Positions 7,386 to 16,781 of a DNA stretch of 37,518 bases are shown here, one piece after another (position 1 is the first letter of the stretch; every line of letters starts with the position of its first letter). The position numbers and the translations under genes were made by a program. The stretch is from CAIYHK01 sp964638795 (GTDB lineage: Bacteria > Actinomycetota > Acidimicrobiia > Acidimicrobiales > Ilumatobacteraceae): NCBI GenBank assembly GCA_964638795.1, contig CAZXAX010000014.1, positions 1 through 37,518 of the forward strand. Reading direction: 5' to 3'. Below the pieces are notes generated by a model that saw only the letters and a program-made list of their open reading frames with translations, searched no databases and was not told the origin of the DNA.

Positions 7386-9662
7386 CTACCGGCGAATTTG
7401 TGGCCAATTTGAGATGTCGTTCAGCGCGGTAATTGTCGCACGCATTGCGTGAACCGGTACTGGATGGCTGATCAAGAATCCTTGCGCTTTTGCGCATCCG
7501 AGGGCACTCAAGGTTTGGAGTTGGCGAAGACTCTCTACGCCTTCGGCAACGGTGTCCATCCCCAAGGAACTACTCATCGCAAGAATCGTGCGCGCCAGTG
7601 AACGTGCGCTTGAATCGTCGGCGACACCGCTAACAAATGAGCGATCAATCTTGATTCGATGAATCGGAAATTTTTGCAAGAGCGATAACGATGAATATCC
7701 AGTGCCAAAGTCGTCAATTGCCACACGCACGCCAATCTCGCTCAGTTTGGTAAGCGATGCGAGTGCAATTTCAGGCTCCGTGATCATGACACTCTCTGTT
7801 ACTTCGAGCCATAGCTGATCCGCCCGCACACGCGACCGCATCAGTGCCTCATTAACAATTGCAAAAAAGTTTGGATCATGAAGTTGCTTCGGGGAGACAT
7901 TTACACTCATGGTTGCGTCCTTGCTGCAAACGCCTTCATCAATCCACCCACGCAAGTGTGAGAGCGCCTCGAGTAGCGCCCATGCGCCTATTGGGACAAT
8001 GGTGCCGGTCTCTTCAGCAATTGGAATGAACTCGGCAGGGGAGACCATCGTGCCGTCCTCGCGTTCCCAGCGCATTAGGGCCTCGAAACCCACGACATCG
8101 CCGAGAGTGATATCAATAATCGGCTGATGGAAGAGCTCGAGTTCTTCGCGTTCGAGAGCTCGATAGAGGGCAGTTTCTACAGCGAGGCGTTGGGTGACAC
8201 GTTCAAGCATTGATTCGTCAAACAGGGCCACACAATTACGTCCCGCATGCTTAGCCCTGTACATCGCTGTATCTGCATTGCGCAGTAATTCGTCGGGGGT
8301 AATCATTTGTCCCTTGCTTGCAACCGCAACTCCAATGGACGCCGAAACAAAAACATCACCCTGATCGACCGCAAGCGGTTCTTTGAATGCGTTGAGAACG
8401 TGATCGGCAAGCATCATCGCATCAGCCACGCTGTGCGTGCCCGGATCCAGTACTACGAATTCATCTCCTGCGATGCGTCCGACAATTGCGCGATCTGGAA
8501 CCGCATTGCTCAGTCGCGAAGCAACACTCATCAAAACGTCGTCACCAGTTGCGTGGCCGAGACTGTCATTGATGGCTTTGAACCGATCCACGTCGATGAA
8601 CAGCACAGTTGGGCGTCGACTGGATTTCCATGCACTTTGAAGCGCATCCGCCAAATACTCAATTACCAACGGTCGATTTGGGAGCCCAGTTAAGGCATCG
8701 GTTTTAGCGGTGCGTACCAGGGCGGCCTGCGATGCCGCATTTGACCGCACCGCCTGTACTACGCGGAACATCACGGTGGTGGCCAGAACTGCGATGGAAA
8801 TTGTGCGGACAACTCTGTCTGCGGTGGACTCAGGATTTGTTACTGAGAGGAAAATAACTGGCACGACCAATGCCGAAGTTGTAACGACGAGTCTTCCTAA
8901 GAGGTTGCGCGAACTACGAATCGCGCCATGGTCGGTCAGCTGGCTGATTGATGGATGCATGAAAGCGGCAGCTCCCACGAAATAGCACATGACGTAAGGG
9001 GCATACGCAAAGTGTTGGGCTATCTCAACATGCCCCGATGTGTCAATCGCATACAGAAGATCGCCCAATAATGAAAGCCCGATCGCGGCTGAGAGCAGCG
9101 TCACCGCAGGTGTGCGAACTGCGTCGGCAAAGAGGAGATATGCAAGGAGTAGGACGACTACCGCGGATGCTCCCGTGGTGACACCGCGAATGATTGTGAC
9201 CGTGGTTGTTTCACCCGTGACGTCAAGGGACGGCTGTAGCAATGAAATCCAAACAGTCAGCCAAACGCCAATTGCCACGATCACGGAGTCGCCAAGAACA
9301 CTTGAGACTTCATGCGTGCCGCGTCGGTTTACGACCACGAGGAGACCGATGACCAACGCAAGTTGTGTGGCAAAAAAGAGCAGCTCTGACACAGCACGCA
9401 TCGATTCATTTGGTGCGGTGTTATTGCCTGCTACCTGTCCCGCGACTGAGCACAACGCGACAACCAAAACCACGGGCCAAATGCGTCGATCGGGTTTGTG
9501 AATTGTTGCCGAAGCAAGCAACGCGACACCAAAGAAAACAGTGCTCGCCAGGTAAAGCGCATCACTCACGGTTGCGGAAGGAATCAACATGTGTACGCCG
9601 GCAAAAGTTGCACCCGACAGAACCATCAGCCAAGAGACACGCGAAAACCCTTGCTGCGACAC
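7386..9662 (-). CDS. Membrane-bound GGDEF-EAL cyclic-di-GMP enzyme
   Basis: A 758-residue protein. Residues 1-300 carry about nine or ten hydrophobic segments forming an unnamed membrane sensor. A GGDEF domain follows (about 320-480) with the signature changed to AGDEF (398-402) and no RxxD inhibitory site at the usual distance. The EAL domain (about 495-750) has EAL (527-529), NVSPKQL, LWLEVTES, DDFGTG (650-655), KIDRSFV, AEGVE and AQGF, so the residues needed for cyclic-di-GMP hydrolysis appear complete. It is probably a phosphodiesterase; cyclase activity is doubtful. GTG 9662 lies 6 nt after TACCGT, suggesting a leaderless transcript. It converges with the sulfotransferase array. Confidence 0.93.
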   Translation of the reverse strand: MSQQGFSRVSWLMVLSGATFAGVHMLIPSATVSDALYLASTVFFGVALLASATIHKPDRRIWPVVLVVALCSVAGQVAGNNTAPNESMRAVSELLFFATQLALVIGLLVVVNRRGTHEVSSVLGDSVIVAIGVWLTVWISLLQPSLDVTGETTTVTIIRGVTTGASAVVVLLLAYLLFADAVRTPAVTLLSAAIGLSLLGDLLYAIDTSGHVEIAQHFAYAPYVMCYFVGAAAFMHPSISQLTDHGAIRSSRNLLGRLVVTTSALVVPVIFLSVTNPESTADRVVRTISIAVLATTVMFRVVQAVRSNAASQAALVRTAKTDALTGLPNRPLVIEYLADALQSAWKSSRRPTVLFIDVDRFKAINDSLGHATGDDVLMSVASRLSNAVPDRAIVGRIAGDEFVVLDPGTHSVADAMMLADHVLNAFKEPLAVDQGDVFVSASIGVAVASKGQMITPDELLRNADTAMYRAKHAGRNCVALFDESMLERVTQRLAVETALYRALEREELELFHQPIIDITLGDVVGFEALMRWEREDGTMVSPAEFIPIAEETGTIVPIGAWALLEALSHLRGWIDEGVCSKDATMSVNVSPKQLHDPNFFAIVNEALMRSRVRADQLWLEVTESVMITEPEIALASLTKLSEIGVRVAIDDFGTGYSSLSLLQKFPIHRIKIDRSFVSGVADDSSARSLARTILAMSSSLGMDTVAEGVESLRQLQTLSALGCAKAQGFLISHPVPVHAMRATITALNDISNWPQIRR

Positions 9663-9668
9663 GTTTTT

Positions 9669-9674
9669 ACGGTA
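9669..9674 (-). promoter_or_regulatory. Candidate -10 box, leaderless start of the GGDEF-EAL gene
   Basis: TACCGT on the minus strand ends 6 nt before GTG 9662, and no Shine-Dalgarno sequence is present. Transcription would start at or next to the start codon. Confidence 0.5.
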
Positions 9675-9754
9675 CTAGATGACACCTTTTGCGGTGTGTG
9701 ACCCGTTAGCCTTGAAGGTGAGCGGAGTGCCACTTCACGTGTAGAAAGCCGCCT

Positions 9755-10375
9755 ATGTACGTCACCCGACACTCACACATTGTTGACAAGCAACTTGTTG
9801 ATTCCCTGTGGTCTGTCTATGAGCGCGCCTACATTCGCACCGCCGAAGCCACGGTGACCCACGAGATGCTCGACCGGCTTGAATTCGCTGACCAACTCGC
9901 CGACCACACCAACCGCGTATGGGTCGTGTGGGACGAAGACCGCCCAGTTGGAGTGTCACTAATTTCAACCGATGTGAACCGAACCAGGTGGCTCTCTGAG
10001 CGCTATTTCAAGACCCATTTTCCGGAGCGCTACGCCGCCGGGCAGGTCCATTATGTGGTCTGGGTGACCATTGACCCCTCTTATGTGGCTTCAGCGGCAA
10101 TCGGCACTCTGGCCAAACAGGCACTTGCTGTTGAGGCCGCAGACGGCGCCTTGCTGGTGTTTGACGTTCCCGAAATTAACCAGCCCAATGACGAGGGCGG
10201 GGCTGCTGAGCTGATGATCCGCCTCGCACGCTCGGTCGCAGAAGCGGATCTGGTTCCCCTGAGTACACAGAGATACTTTGCGGTCGATTTTTCAGGTGCG
10301 ATTTCAGCCGCGCCGACTAGCGTTGAGGTCGATGAACGAGCACCGGACGCTCTCAACGTCGACGCGCGTCGCTAG
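9755..10375 (+). CDS. GNAT-fold acyltransferase-like protein
   Basis: A 206-residue protein starting at ATG 9755. VWVVWDEDRPVGVSLIS followed by HYVVWVTIDPSY resembles the central strands of an N-acetyltransferase (GNAT) fold, but a clean acetyl-CoA loop (Q/RxxGxG/A) is not evident. The substrate is unknown. phoH starts 14 nt downstream, so they may share a transcript. Upstream, 9663-9754 holds a possible TAGCCT box and a small ACACC/GGTGT hairpin. Fold call is tentative. Confidence 0.65.
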   Translation: MYVTRHSHIVDKQLVDSLWSVYERAYIRTAEATVTHEMLDRLEFADQLADHTNRVWVVWDEDRPVGVSLISTDVNRTRWLSERYFKTHFPERYAAGQVHYVVWVTIDPSYVASAAIGTLAKQALAVEAADGALLVFDVPEINQPNDEGGAAELMIRLARSVAEADLVPLSTQRYFAVDFSGAISAAPTSVEVDERAPDALNVDARR

Positions 10376-10389
10376 AACGCACTCCCTAA

Positions 10390-11370
10390 ATGCCTGACTC
10401 TGCCACGGCGGTAGTCGTCGTTCCCGGAACTCATCTGATGCCAACACTGCTTGGCCCCCGAGATGAATATGTGCGCCAGATCGAGCGCACGTTTCCCAAT
10501 ACCAACATTCACGTTCGTGGAAACGAAGTGTCAATCAATGGTGCGGAAGTTGGAAAAGTCGCAGGGCTTTTTGAAGAACTCGTTGCGTTGCTTCAGCGGG
10601 GAGCTCCACTTGATGCAGTGGTGGTGCAACGCGCAATCGACATGGTCAATTCCGATCAGCGACCCAGCGCGGTTCTCACTGATGACATCGTGAGGCCGAG
10701 TAAAGGTCGCGCGGTGCGGCCCAAGACCGCGGGGCAGAAGCGATACGTAGATGCGATTCGCGAAAACGTGATTACTTTCGGGCTCGGGCCCGCGGGCACT
10801 GGTAAGAGTTGGCTTGCAGTCGCATGCGCAGTTCAAGCGTTGCAATCAAAGCAGGTACAAAGAATCATCCTCACGCGACCCGCAGTCGAAGCCGGTGAGC
10901 GGCTGGGATTTTTGCCGGGCGACTTGATGGCCAAAGTGGATCCGTATCTACGTCCATTATTTGACGCCTTGCAGGACATGATCGATCCTGAAGTAATCCA
11001 GAAATACATTGAGCGCGGGGTTATTGAAGTGGCGCCGTTGGCTTTTATGCGTGGACGCACTTTGAATAATTCGTTCATCATCTTGGATGAGGCACAGAAT
11101 GCGTCGCCTGAACAAATGAAGATGTTCCTCACAAGAATTGGGTTTGGATCACGGTGTGTTGTCACCGGCGACACCACTCAAGTTGATGTGCCAGGTGCAC
11201 GAAGCGCGCTGCGTGGTCTCGAACGCGTACTAACAGGAATCGAAGGCCTGACCTTTGTTCACTTAGGCGCGGGTGATGTGGTGCGACACCGCATAGTCGC
11301 CGACATTGTCGCTGCATATGATCGCAACTCACAGCCGGCACGACCAGCAGCAGAGGCAACCGATGGCTAA
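10390..11370 (+). CDS. phoH: PhoH-like (YbeZ) ATPase
   Basis: A 326-residue PhoH/YbeZ protein with Walker A GLGPAGTGKS (about 131-140) and Walker B FIILDEAQN (229-237). The N-terminal ~100 residues resemble the usual KH-like extension. These ATPases act with YbeY in ribosome maturation and RNA quality control, although the exact reaction is unsettled. Its last 8 nt overlap ybeY. The run phoH-ybeY-corC is a common bacterial gene order and supports the call. Confidence 0.96.
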   Translation: MPDSATAVVVVPGTHLMPTLLGPRDEYVRQIERTFPNTNIHVRGNEVSINGAEVGKVAGLFEELVALLQRGAPLDAVVVQRAIDMVNSDQRPSAVLTDDIVRPSKGRAVRPKTAGQKRYVDAIRENVITFGLGPAGTGKSWLAVACAVQALQSKQVQRIILTRPAVEAGERLGFLPGDLMAKVDPYLRPLFDALQDMIDPEVIQKYIERGVIEVAPLAFMRGRTLNNSFIILDEAQNASPEQMKMFLTRIGFGSRCVVTGDTTQVDVPGARSALRGLERVLTGIEGLTFVHLGAGDVVRHRIVADIVAAYDRNSQPARPAAEATDG

Positions 11371-11965
11371 CCGAATGCCTGGTCTTGGTAGGCGACGCCG
11401 CAAAGGTGGAGACGGTGATGTCGAGGTCTTTTGTGTCGATGAACAAGTTGATGTGGCGCTTGACCTTGAGCGCTGGCGCAAACTCGCTTTAGCTTCATTG
11501 CGGGCCGAGGGTGTGTCGGGCCAAGCGGAACTCACTGTGGTCTTTGTTGATGAAGATCACATGTCTGAACTCAACTCGCGTTACATGGGCAAAACTGGCC
11601 CCACAGATGTGTTGGCGTTCCCAATTGATGCTGTGGAGGCTGAACCAAACAATGGTCCGGGTTCATTTTCCAGAGGTCCTGATCGGCCGGAAACCGATTT
11701 CTCTGACTTGCCTTTGCTGCTTGGCGACGTCATCGTCTGCCCGGCAGTTGCACAAAGGCAGTTTTCCTCTCATGCAGGCACCTTGGATGATGAAATCGCA
11801 TTACTGTTGGTGCATGGGGTTCTCCACGTCATGGGGCACGACCACATGGAGCAGGATCAGCGTGAAATTATGCAAAGGCGTGAACGCGAGATCCTCGTCG
11901 CCAGTCACTGGCTGGGCGACCCACCATCAGACTTTCGTCAAGACCACCCCGAGGACACCGATTAA
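11363..11965 (+). CDS. ybeY: Endoribonuclease / rRNA maturation factor YbeY
   Basis: A 200-residue protein with the metal-binding signature HGVLHVMGHDH, the three-histidine zinc site of YbeY, which helps mature the 16S rRNA 3' end. I chose ATG 11363 (MANRMPGLG), which lies 7 nt after AGAGG inside the end of phoH; the open frame reaches back to 11306. A polar insert (about AEPNNGPGSFSRGPDRPE) precedes the conserved LLGDVIVCP strand. Confidence 0.96.
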   Translation: MANRMPGLGRRRRKGGDGDVEVFCVDEQVDVALDLERWRKLALASLRAEGVSGQAELTVVFVDEDHMSELNSRYMGKTGPTDVLAFPIDAVEAEPNNGPGSFSRGPDRPETDFSDLPLLLGDVIVCPAVAQRQFSSHAGTLDDEIALLLVHGVLHVMGHDHMEQDQREIMQRREREILVASHWLGDPPSDFRQDHPEDTD

Positions 11966-11968
11966 TTG

Positions 11969-13249
11969 ATGTTTGCTGCTGGCCCAACTTCGGGCGACAT
12001 CGCAATGATCATCACGATCTTGGTGTTGCTCGTACTCCTCATCTTCATGTCGGTTGCCGAGATGGGATTATCGCGAATTTCCAAACCAAAGGCTTCGGCA
12101 ATCGCCGAGCGTGGAGCCAAAGGTGGCCCAGCACTTTTGCGTTTGGTGTCGGATCCCGCACATTGGGTTAATCCTTTATTGCTGTCGGTGAACATCTGCC
12201 AAACGGTTCAAGCCACTTTGACTGGCGTAGTGGCGGGGCGTCTCTTTGGGGCTACTGGTGTAATCATCGGTGTCGTTTTAAACGTGCTCGTCTTCTATGT
12301 TCTCGCCGAAGCGGTGCCAAAAACTTATGCAGTGCTATACCCCGAGCGCGCGTCACTGTTGACTGCACGTCCCACACTTGCACTTGTTGCATTTCCGCCA
12401 CTTCGTGTAATCGCAACTGGGTTAATCAAGCTCACGAACGTGATCGTCCGCGGCAAAGGGCTTCAAGAGGGCCCGTTCGTGAGCGAACAGGAGTTGCTCG
12501 GCATTGTTGAAGTGGCTGCTGATGATGAGGTGATTGAGCAAGAAGAGCGACAACTGATTGAGTCAATTATTGAATTTGGTGACACTGTTGTTCGCGAGAT
12601 CATGGTGCCAAGCCCGGACATGGTCACTGTGAGTAGCGACGCCACGGTCAGCAGCGCGCTTGATGTGGCCATCAATGAGGGATTCAGCCGCATGCCCGTG
12701 CTGAATGCCGAAAACGACCAGGATGATGTCGTTGGAGTTCTCTATGCGAAAGATCTAATGCGTGCAGAACGCCAAGGTCTGGGCGTGCAAACCGTGATGA
12801 CTCTGGTGCGGCAGGTCCGGGTAATTCCTGAAAACAAACCAGTTGCACGGCTTATGCGCGAAATGCAGGCTGAGAAATTTCACCTCGCAATCGTTGCCGA
12901 CGAATACGGGAGTATCGCGGGAATGGTGACTCTTGAAGATTGTCTTGAAGAGTTGGTTGGTGAGATCGTTGACGAACATGACACCGAAGATGCCGAGATC
13001 GAACACCTTGCAAACGGTGAATATCTCGTCGAGGGTTCGGTGAGTGTGGCAGATATCAATGAACTGTTGGCTGTGAACATTCCTGATGAGGAGTGGGACA
13101 CCGTTGGCGGCTTCATTTTTGGCACACTTGAGCATGTGCCCGAGGTGGGAGAGTCTGTTCTTCTCGACGGCTGGAAGTTTGTTGCCCATGAAGTTGATGG
13201 CCGGCGAATCCGTAAGGTTCGGATCGTTGCCGAAATGATTGAAAGGTAG
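11969..13249 (+). CDS. CorC/HlyC-type membrane protein (DUF21 + CBS pair)
   Basis: A 426-residue protein. The N-terminal DUF21 region has about four membrane segments (starting TSGDIAMIITILVLLVLLIF). A CBS pair follows (VREIMVPSPDMVTV and YAKDLMRAERQG), then VADEYGSIAGMVTLEDCLEE, and a C-terminal CorC/HlyC domain. Such proteins are linked to magnesium or cobalt efflux and CNNM-like transport. ATG 11969 is 3 nt after the ybeY stop; a TTG at 11966 is less likely. The downstream SDR follows after 5 nt. Confidence 0.94.
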   Translation: MFAAGPTSGDIAMIITILVLLVLLIFMSVAEMGLSRISKPKASAIAERGAKGGPALLRLVSDPAHWVNPLLLSVNICQTVQATLTGVVAGRLFGATGVIIGVVLNVLVFYVLAEAVPKTYAVLYPERASLLTARPTLALVAFPPLRVIATGLIKLTNVIVRGKGLQEGPFVSEQELLGIVEVAADDEVIEQEERQLIESIIEFGDTVVREIMVPSPDMVTVSSDATVSSALDVAINEGFSRMPVLNAENDQDDVVGVLYAKDLMRAERQGLGVQTVMTLVRQVRVIPENKPVARLMREMQAEKFHLAIVADEYGSIAGMVTLEDCLEELVGEIVDEHDTEDAEIEHLANGEYLVEGSVSVADINELLAVNIPDEEWDTVGGFIFGTLEHVPEVGESVLLDGWKFVAHEVDGRRIRKVRIVAEMIER

Positions 13250-13254
13250 GGAAG

Positions 13255-14001
13255 ATGGAAGTTCGTCTCGATGGAAAAGTTGCGCTCGTCACAGGTGCGT
13301 CACGGGGCATTGGCCGCGCGATTGCTAACGAGTTTGCAGCAAGTGGAGCCAAAGTCGTTCTGTCATCGCGCAAGCAGGCTGACCTCGAGGTCGTCAAGGC
13401 TGAAATTGAAGCCGCTGGTGGTGTGGCAAGTGTTTATGCAGCAAATGCAGGAGACACTGACGCAGGTCGCGCGTGCGTTGAGCACACTGTGAAGACTTTT
13501 GGTCCTATTGACATTCTCGTAAATAACGCCGCGACCAATCCTTACTTCGGGCCGACGCTTGGAGTTTCTGAGAGCCAGTACGACAAGACTTTCCAAGTGA
13601 ACTTGCGGGGTCCGCTGTTCTGGATACAGGCCGCTTGGGAAGCGTCAATGAAGCAACACCCTGGTGTGATTTTAAATATCGCGTCGGTTGGTGGGCTTCG
13701 CGCCGAAATTGGTCTTGGGCCCTACAACCTCACGAAGGCTGCGTTAATTCATCTCACGCGTCAACTGGCAAGTGAACTCGGCACATCGCGAGTGATCGGA
13801 ATTGCGCCCGGGCTTGTGCAAACCGATTTCGCCGAAGTTCTCGTCAATAGTTTCGGTGAGCGACTCGCCGCGGAACTGCCGACCAAGCGCTTGGGATTGC
13901 CTGAAGACATTGCCAAGCTGGCCACATTTTTGGTTTCAGATTCAGCGTCATGGATCACGGGTGAAACCTTTGTGATCGATGGTGGCGCTGGAGTCGTCTA
14001 G
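13255..14001 (+). CDS. Short-chain dehydrogenase/reductase (FabG-like)
   Basis: A 248-residue classical SDR. The cofactor loop TGASRGIG (about 14-21) and NNAAT are clear. The catalytic Ser lies in NIASVGG and the Tyr/Lys pair in YNLTK; the C-terminal end is typical (WITGETFVIDGG). An Arg after the first Ser suggests NADP(H). A strong Shine-Dalgarno sequence (AGGTAGGGAAG) directly precedes ATG. The closest function is 3-oxoacyl reduction, but the substrate cannot be fixed. Its TAG stop overlaps the menE stop in one CTAG palindrome. Confidence 0.94.
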   Translation: MEVRLDGKVALVTGASRGIGRAIANEFAASGAKVVLSSRKQADLEVVKAEIEAAGGVASVYAANAGDTDAGRACVEHTVKTFGPIDILVNNAATNPYFGPTLGVSESQYDKTFQVNLRGPLFWIQAAWEASMKQHPGVILNIASVGGLRAEIGLGPYNLTKAALIHLTRQLASELGTSRVIGIAPGLVQTDFAEVLVNSFGERLAAELPTKRLGLPEDIAKLATFLVSDSASWITGETFVIDGGAGVV

Positions 14002-15131
14002 AGCGAGAGCGACCGACGGTCAATTTTCCCACTCGGGGTGCGGGGAAGATTCGCGACTTGTTTGAACTTTTTTGGAATTGAATATCCAGGAAGTATTGCA
14101 CCGAGGAATTCTTTTAGTGCCTTGTCGTCAATTGGTGTGGATGTCTCGACTGTGGCGCAAACAATGTCGCCCCATTTCGGATCTGGCTGACCAAATACCG
14201 CACAGTCGCTGATACCTGGATATGTGAGAAGTGCTCGCTCAACGGCATCGGGCCAAACATTTTCCCCACCGGTGATAATCATTTCCGTGCGCCGACCAAA
14301 GACGTTAAGGCTTCCGTTGCTCAAGAGTTCACCTGCATCGCCAGTGTCAAGCCATCCGTCGCTGTTTATGGGGCTGGAGGCATTGCGATAGGCGCGCATG
14401 AGCATTGGACCCCTTACGAAAATCGCACCTTCGTCCGCAATTTGAATTTCAACATCTCTCAGAGCATGACCGTTGTAGGCGATTCCGCTCCCGGTCTCAG
14501 TTGAGCCGTAGGTCGTAATTGCATTTGATGGGCGTTGGCTTGGTGGCTTTGCTCCACCGATTAAGACGCACTCGAATGCTTCGCTTTTGATTCGATCAAG
14601 CATCGTGGGCACAACCGAGATGAGATTCGCGCCGCCCTCTCTTGCAGACGCAATTGCGGAAGCACTGGCGTCCTTGGCGATTGTGAGTGGTATCTCGAGC
14701 AGCAGACTTCGTGCCACTACGGCGAAACCACCAATGTGTGCGACAGGAAGACAAGCAAGCCAGTGGGCGTTGCTAACTCCGATGCGGTCGTGGCAAGCAT
14801 CCGCGGATGCTTTGAGCGAGTCCAAGGTATGGACCACACCTTTGGGTTCCCCTGTGGAGCCAGAAGTTGCAATTACGAGTGCATCACCCACATCGGCCGG
14901 CAAGCCATCTTCAAGTTGGACAAGTTCGGCTAGTGAGGTTTGGACGTGTGTCGGACGAATTGAAGCAAGGATTCGATCACGCATGGCATTAGGCCACCTT
15001 GGATCGAGCGGAAATACCGCATCGCCGGAGTCCCACGCCGAACGGACAACGTCAACGAATACTTCGTTGAGTGGGAGATCTACGGCGATCAGGCGTTGCA
15101 CTCCCTTCACGCTATTTGCTGATTCGCACAT
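13998..15131 (-). CDS. menE: O-succinylbenzoate-CoA ligase
   Basis: A 377-residue AMP-forming acyl-CoA ligase, short as is usual for actinobacterial MenE. It has the P-loop ATSGSTGEPKG, YGSTETG, DGWLDTGD, the hinge GRRTEMIITGGENV and the C-terminal catalytic Lys in PRTPSGKIDR. It activates o-succinylbenzoate to its CoA ester in menaquinone synthesis. The neighbouring menA, menH, menD, menF and menG make the assignment firm. It starts at ATG 15131, divergent from menA with a 30-bp gap. Confidence 0.94.
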   Translation of the reverse strand: MCESANSVKGVQRLIAVDLPLNEVFVDVVRSAWDSGDAVFPLDPRWPNAMRDRILASIRPTHVQTSLAELVQLEDGLPADVGDALVIATSGSTGEPKGVVHTLDSLKASADACHDRIGVSNAHWLACLPVAHIGGFAVVARSLLLEIPLTIAKDASASAIASAREGGANLISVVPTMLDRIKSEAFECVLIGGAKPPSQRPSNAITTYGSTETGSGIAYNGHALRDVEIQIADEGAIFVRGPMLMRAYRNASSPINSDGWLDTGDAGELLSNGSLNVFGRRTEMIITGGENVWPDAVERALLTYPGISDCAVFGQPDPKWGDIVCATVETSTPIDDKALKEFLGAILPGYSIPKKFKQVANLPRTPSGKIDRRSLSL

Positions 15132-15161
15132 TGATGGAACACAAGATGGGAGAATCGTCAG

Positions 15162-16037
15162 GTGAAACTATTTGCTAATCGCTGGTGGCTTGGCTCACGA
15201 CCACGCACCCTGCCGGCGTCAATTGTGCCTGTAGTTATCGGAGCGGGCTGTGCCGTCGGGCTGGGTCAAGTGAGTTGGTGGCGTGGGGTGCCTGCCTTGA
15301 TTGTGAGCCTGGCGCTGCAAGTGGCAGTCAACTATTCAAATGACTATTCAGACGGCGTTAAGGGCACCGACGAGAATCGTGTCGGTCCCGTTCGACTCGT
15401 GGCTTCGGGACTCGCAACTCCGCGCGAAGTCAAAAGTGCGGCGATAGTTGCCTTTGCTGTGGCCGCAATGGCGGGTCTTGTCCTGGCGTTGACCACAACA
15501 CTGTGGCTAATTCCAGTTGGTGTCGCCTGCATTGCAGCCGGTTGGTTCTACACCGGGGGGCCAAGCCCATATGGGTATGCGGGCCTTGGCGAGATATTTG
15601 TCTTTACATTCTTTGGGTTGCTTGCAACTGCCGGAACAACTTTTGTGTTGTCAGAGGAAGTCACTGGCCTTTCACTGCTCGCGGGTGCCACCACGGGATG
15701 TTTGGCGTGTGCTTTGCTCGTGGTTAATAACCTGCGCGATATCCCGACCGACACGGTCTCGGGTAAGCGCACTCTTGCGGTACGGATTGGAGATTCGCGC
15801 ACACGAAATCTTTATACCTTGCTCGCTGTCGTGGCGTTAATTGGTGTAGTTCTATGCGCAGCAATACGGCAGAGTGCACTAATTGGCGTTGTTGGGTTCG
15901 TATTTGCTGTCGGGCCGATTCGCTCTATTCGAAGTGGTGCGACCGGTCAGGCATTGATCGCAGTGCTCGGCATGACTGGCCGCCTGCAGCTCTGGGTGGG
16001 TTCTTTGCTCGCCCTCGGCCTTGCTGTTGGTTCCTGA
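15162..16037 (+). CDS. menA: 1,4-dihydroxy-2-naphthoate polyprenyltransferase
   Basis: A 291-residue integral membrane UbiA-family enzyme with about eight or nine helices. The first Asp-rich motif is NYSNDYSDGVKGTD; the second is NNLRDIPTDTVSGKR. It attaches the polyprenyl chain to dihydroxynaphthoate, giving demethylmenaquinone. Start GTG 15162. Its TGA stop touches the menH stop with no gap (palindrome TGATCA). The chain it uses is made by an all-trans prenyl synthase not found here; the cis-prenyltransferase further right serves cell-wall synthesis instead. Confidence 0.96.
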   Translation: MKLFANRWWLGSRPRTLPASIVPVVIGAGCAVGLGQVSWWRGVPALIVSLALQVAVNYSNDYSDGVKGTDENRVGPVRLVASGLATPREVKSAAIVAFAVAAMAGLVLALTTTLWLIPVGVACIAAGWFYTGGPSPYGYAGLGEIFVFTFFGLLATAGTTFVLSEEVTGLSLLAGATTGCLACALLVVNNLRDIPTDTVSGKRTLAVRIGDSRTRNLYTLLAVVALIGVVLCAAIRQSALIGVVGFVFAVGPIRSIRSGATGQALIAVLGMTGRLQLWVGSLLALGLAVGS

Positions 16038-16781
16038 TCAGGCAGCGAACTCAGCAATTAAGCGCGCAACTGCTTCTGGGTCTTCTAACGGCACCGAGTG
16101 ACCTACGCCTGGAACTACTGCCAACTGGGCATTGGATCCGATCGCCGCTTTCATTTCCTGATTCAAGCCAACAAACTTTTGGTCACGCTCGCCAACAATT
16201 AGCAACACCGGCATCTTGAGTTCGTCCAAGCGATGCCAGAACGATTCCTGCGCGCCGGTACCACAAAGCTTCAGGGATCGAATGAGGCCGTCGGCGGTGT
16301 TGGTCAATCGTTCGGCGCGTTGATTATTGGAAGAATTGAGTCCAGCGAACATGGGCATCGCCATCCATTCATCTACAAATGCCTCGACACCAACGGCCCT
16401 AATTCTTTCTGCCAGGTTTGAATCCGCTGCAATTCGCGATTCACGTTCGGCGTGGTCTTGTATGCCTGGTGATGCACTTATAAGTACGAGTCGTTCAACT
16501 TCTTCAGGAAACTGCAGAGCCGCATGGAGCATGATGCGTCCGCCCAATGAATATCCAACATAAGTGGCTTCTCCCGCAATGTTGTTAATTGCTTCGGCTG
16601 CTTCTGAGCAGTTGAAGGGAAGCATCGCCGCGTCGCCGTGCCCTGGGGCATCAAAACTGATGGTATGAAAATCACCGCCCAATTCAGATATGACTGGGTT
16701 CCATGCACTCTTGGTTTGGGTGAAGCCGTGTAGGAGCGCAATGTGTGGTCCCGCTCCCTTCTCAATATATGGAAGGAACAT
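16038..16781 (-). CDS. menH: SHCHC synthase-like alpha/beta hydrolase
   Basis: A 247-residue alpha/beta hydrolase. It has LLHGFTQTKSAW, nucleophile Ser78 in GYSLGG, Asp in VGERDQKF and His in GVGHSVPLEDP. The cap region ERESRIAADSNLAERI followed by FVDEWMAMPMF matches the pattern seen in MenH, which removes pyruvate from SEPHCHC to give SHCHC. Placement next to menD strengthens this. ATG 16781 overlaps the DsbA-family stop as TGATG. Confidence 0.9.
   Translation of the reverse strand: MFLPYIEKGAGPHIALLHGFTQTKSAWNPVISELGGDFHTISFDAPGHGDAAMLPFNCSEAAEAINNIAGEATYVGYSLGGRIMLHAALQFPEEVERLVLISASPGIQDHAERESRIAADSNLAERIRAVGVEAFVDEWMAMPMFAGLNSSNNQRAERLTNTADGLIRSLKLCGTGAQESFWHRLDELKMPVLLIVGERDQKFVGLNQEMKAAIGSNAQLAVVPGVGHSVPLEDPEAVARLIAEFAA

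Noticed and set aside
2600..7400. A transposon or genomic island carrying the sulfotransferases
   Set aside because: No transposase, terminal inverted repeats, target-site duplication or tRNA attachment site is visible at either end.
9040..9501. A 153-codon plus-strand frame inside the GGDEF-EAL gene
   Set aside because: It is a shadow of the membrane region, with Ser/Thr/Arg-rich nonsense composition.
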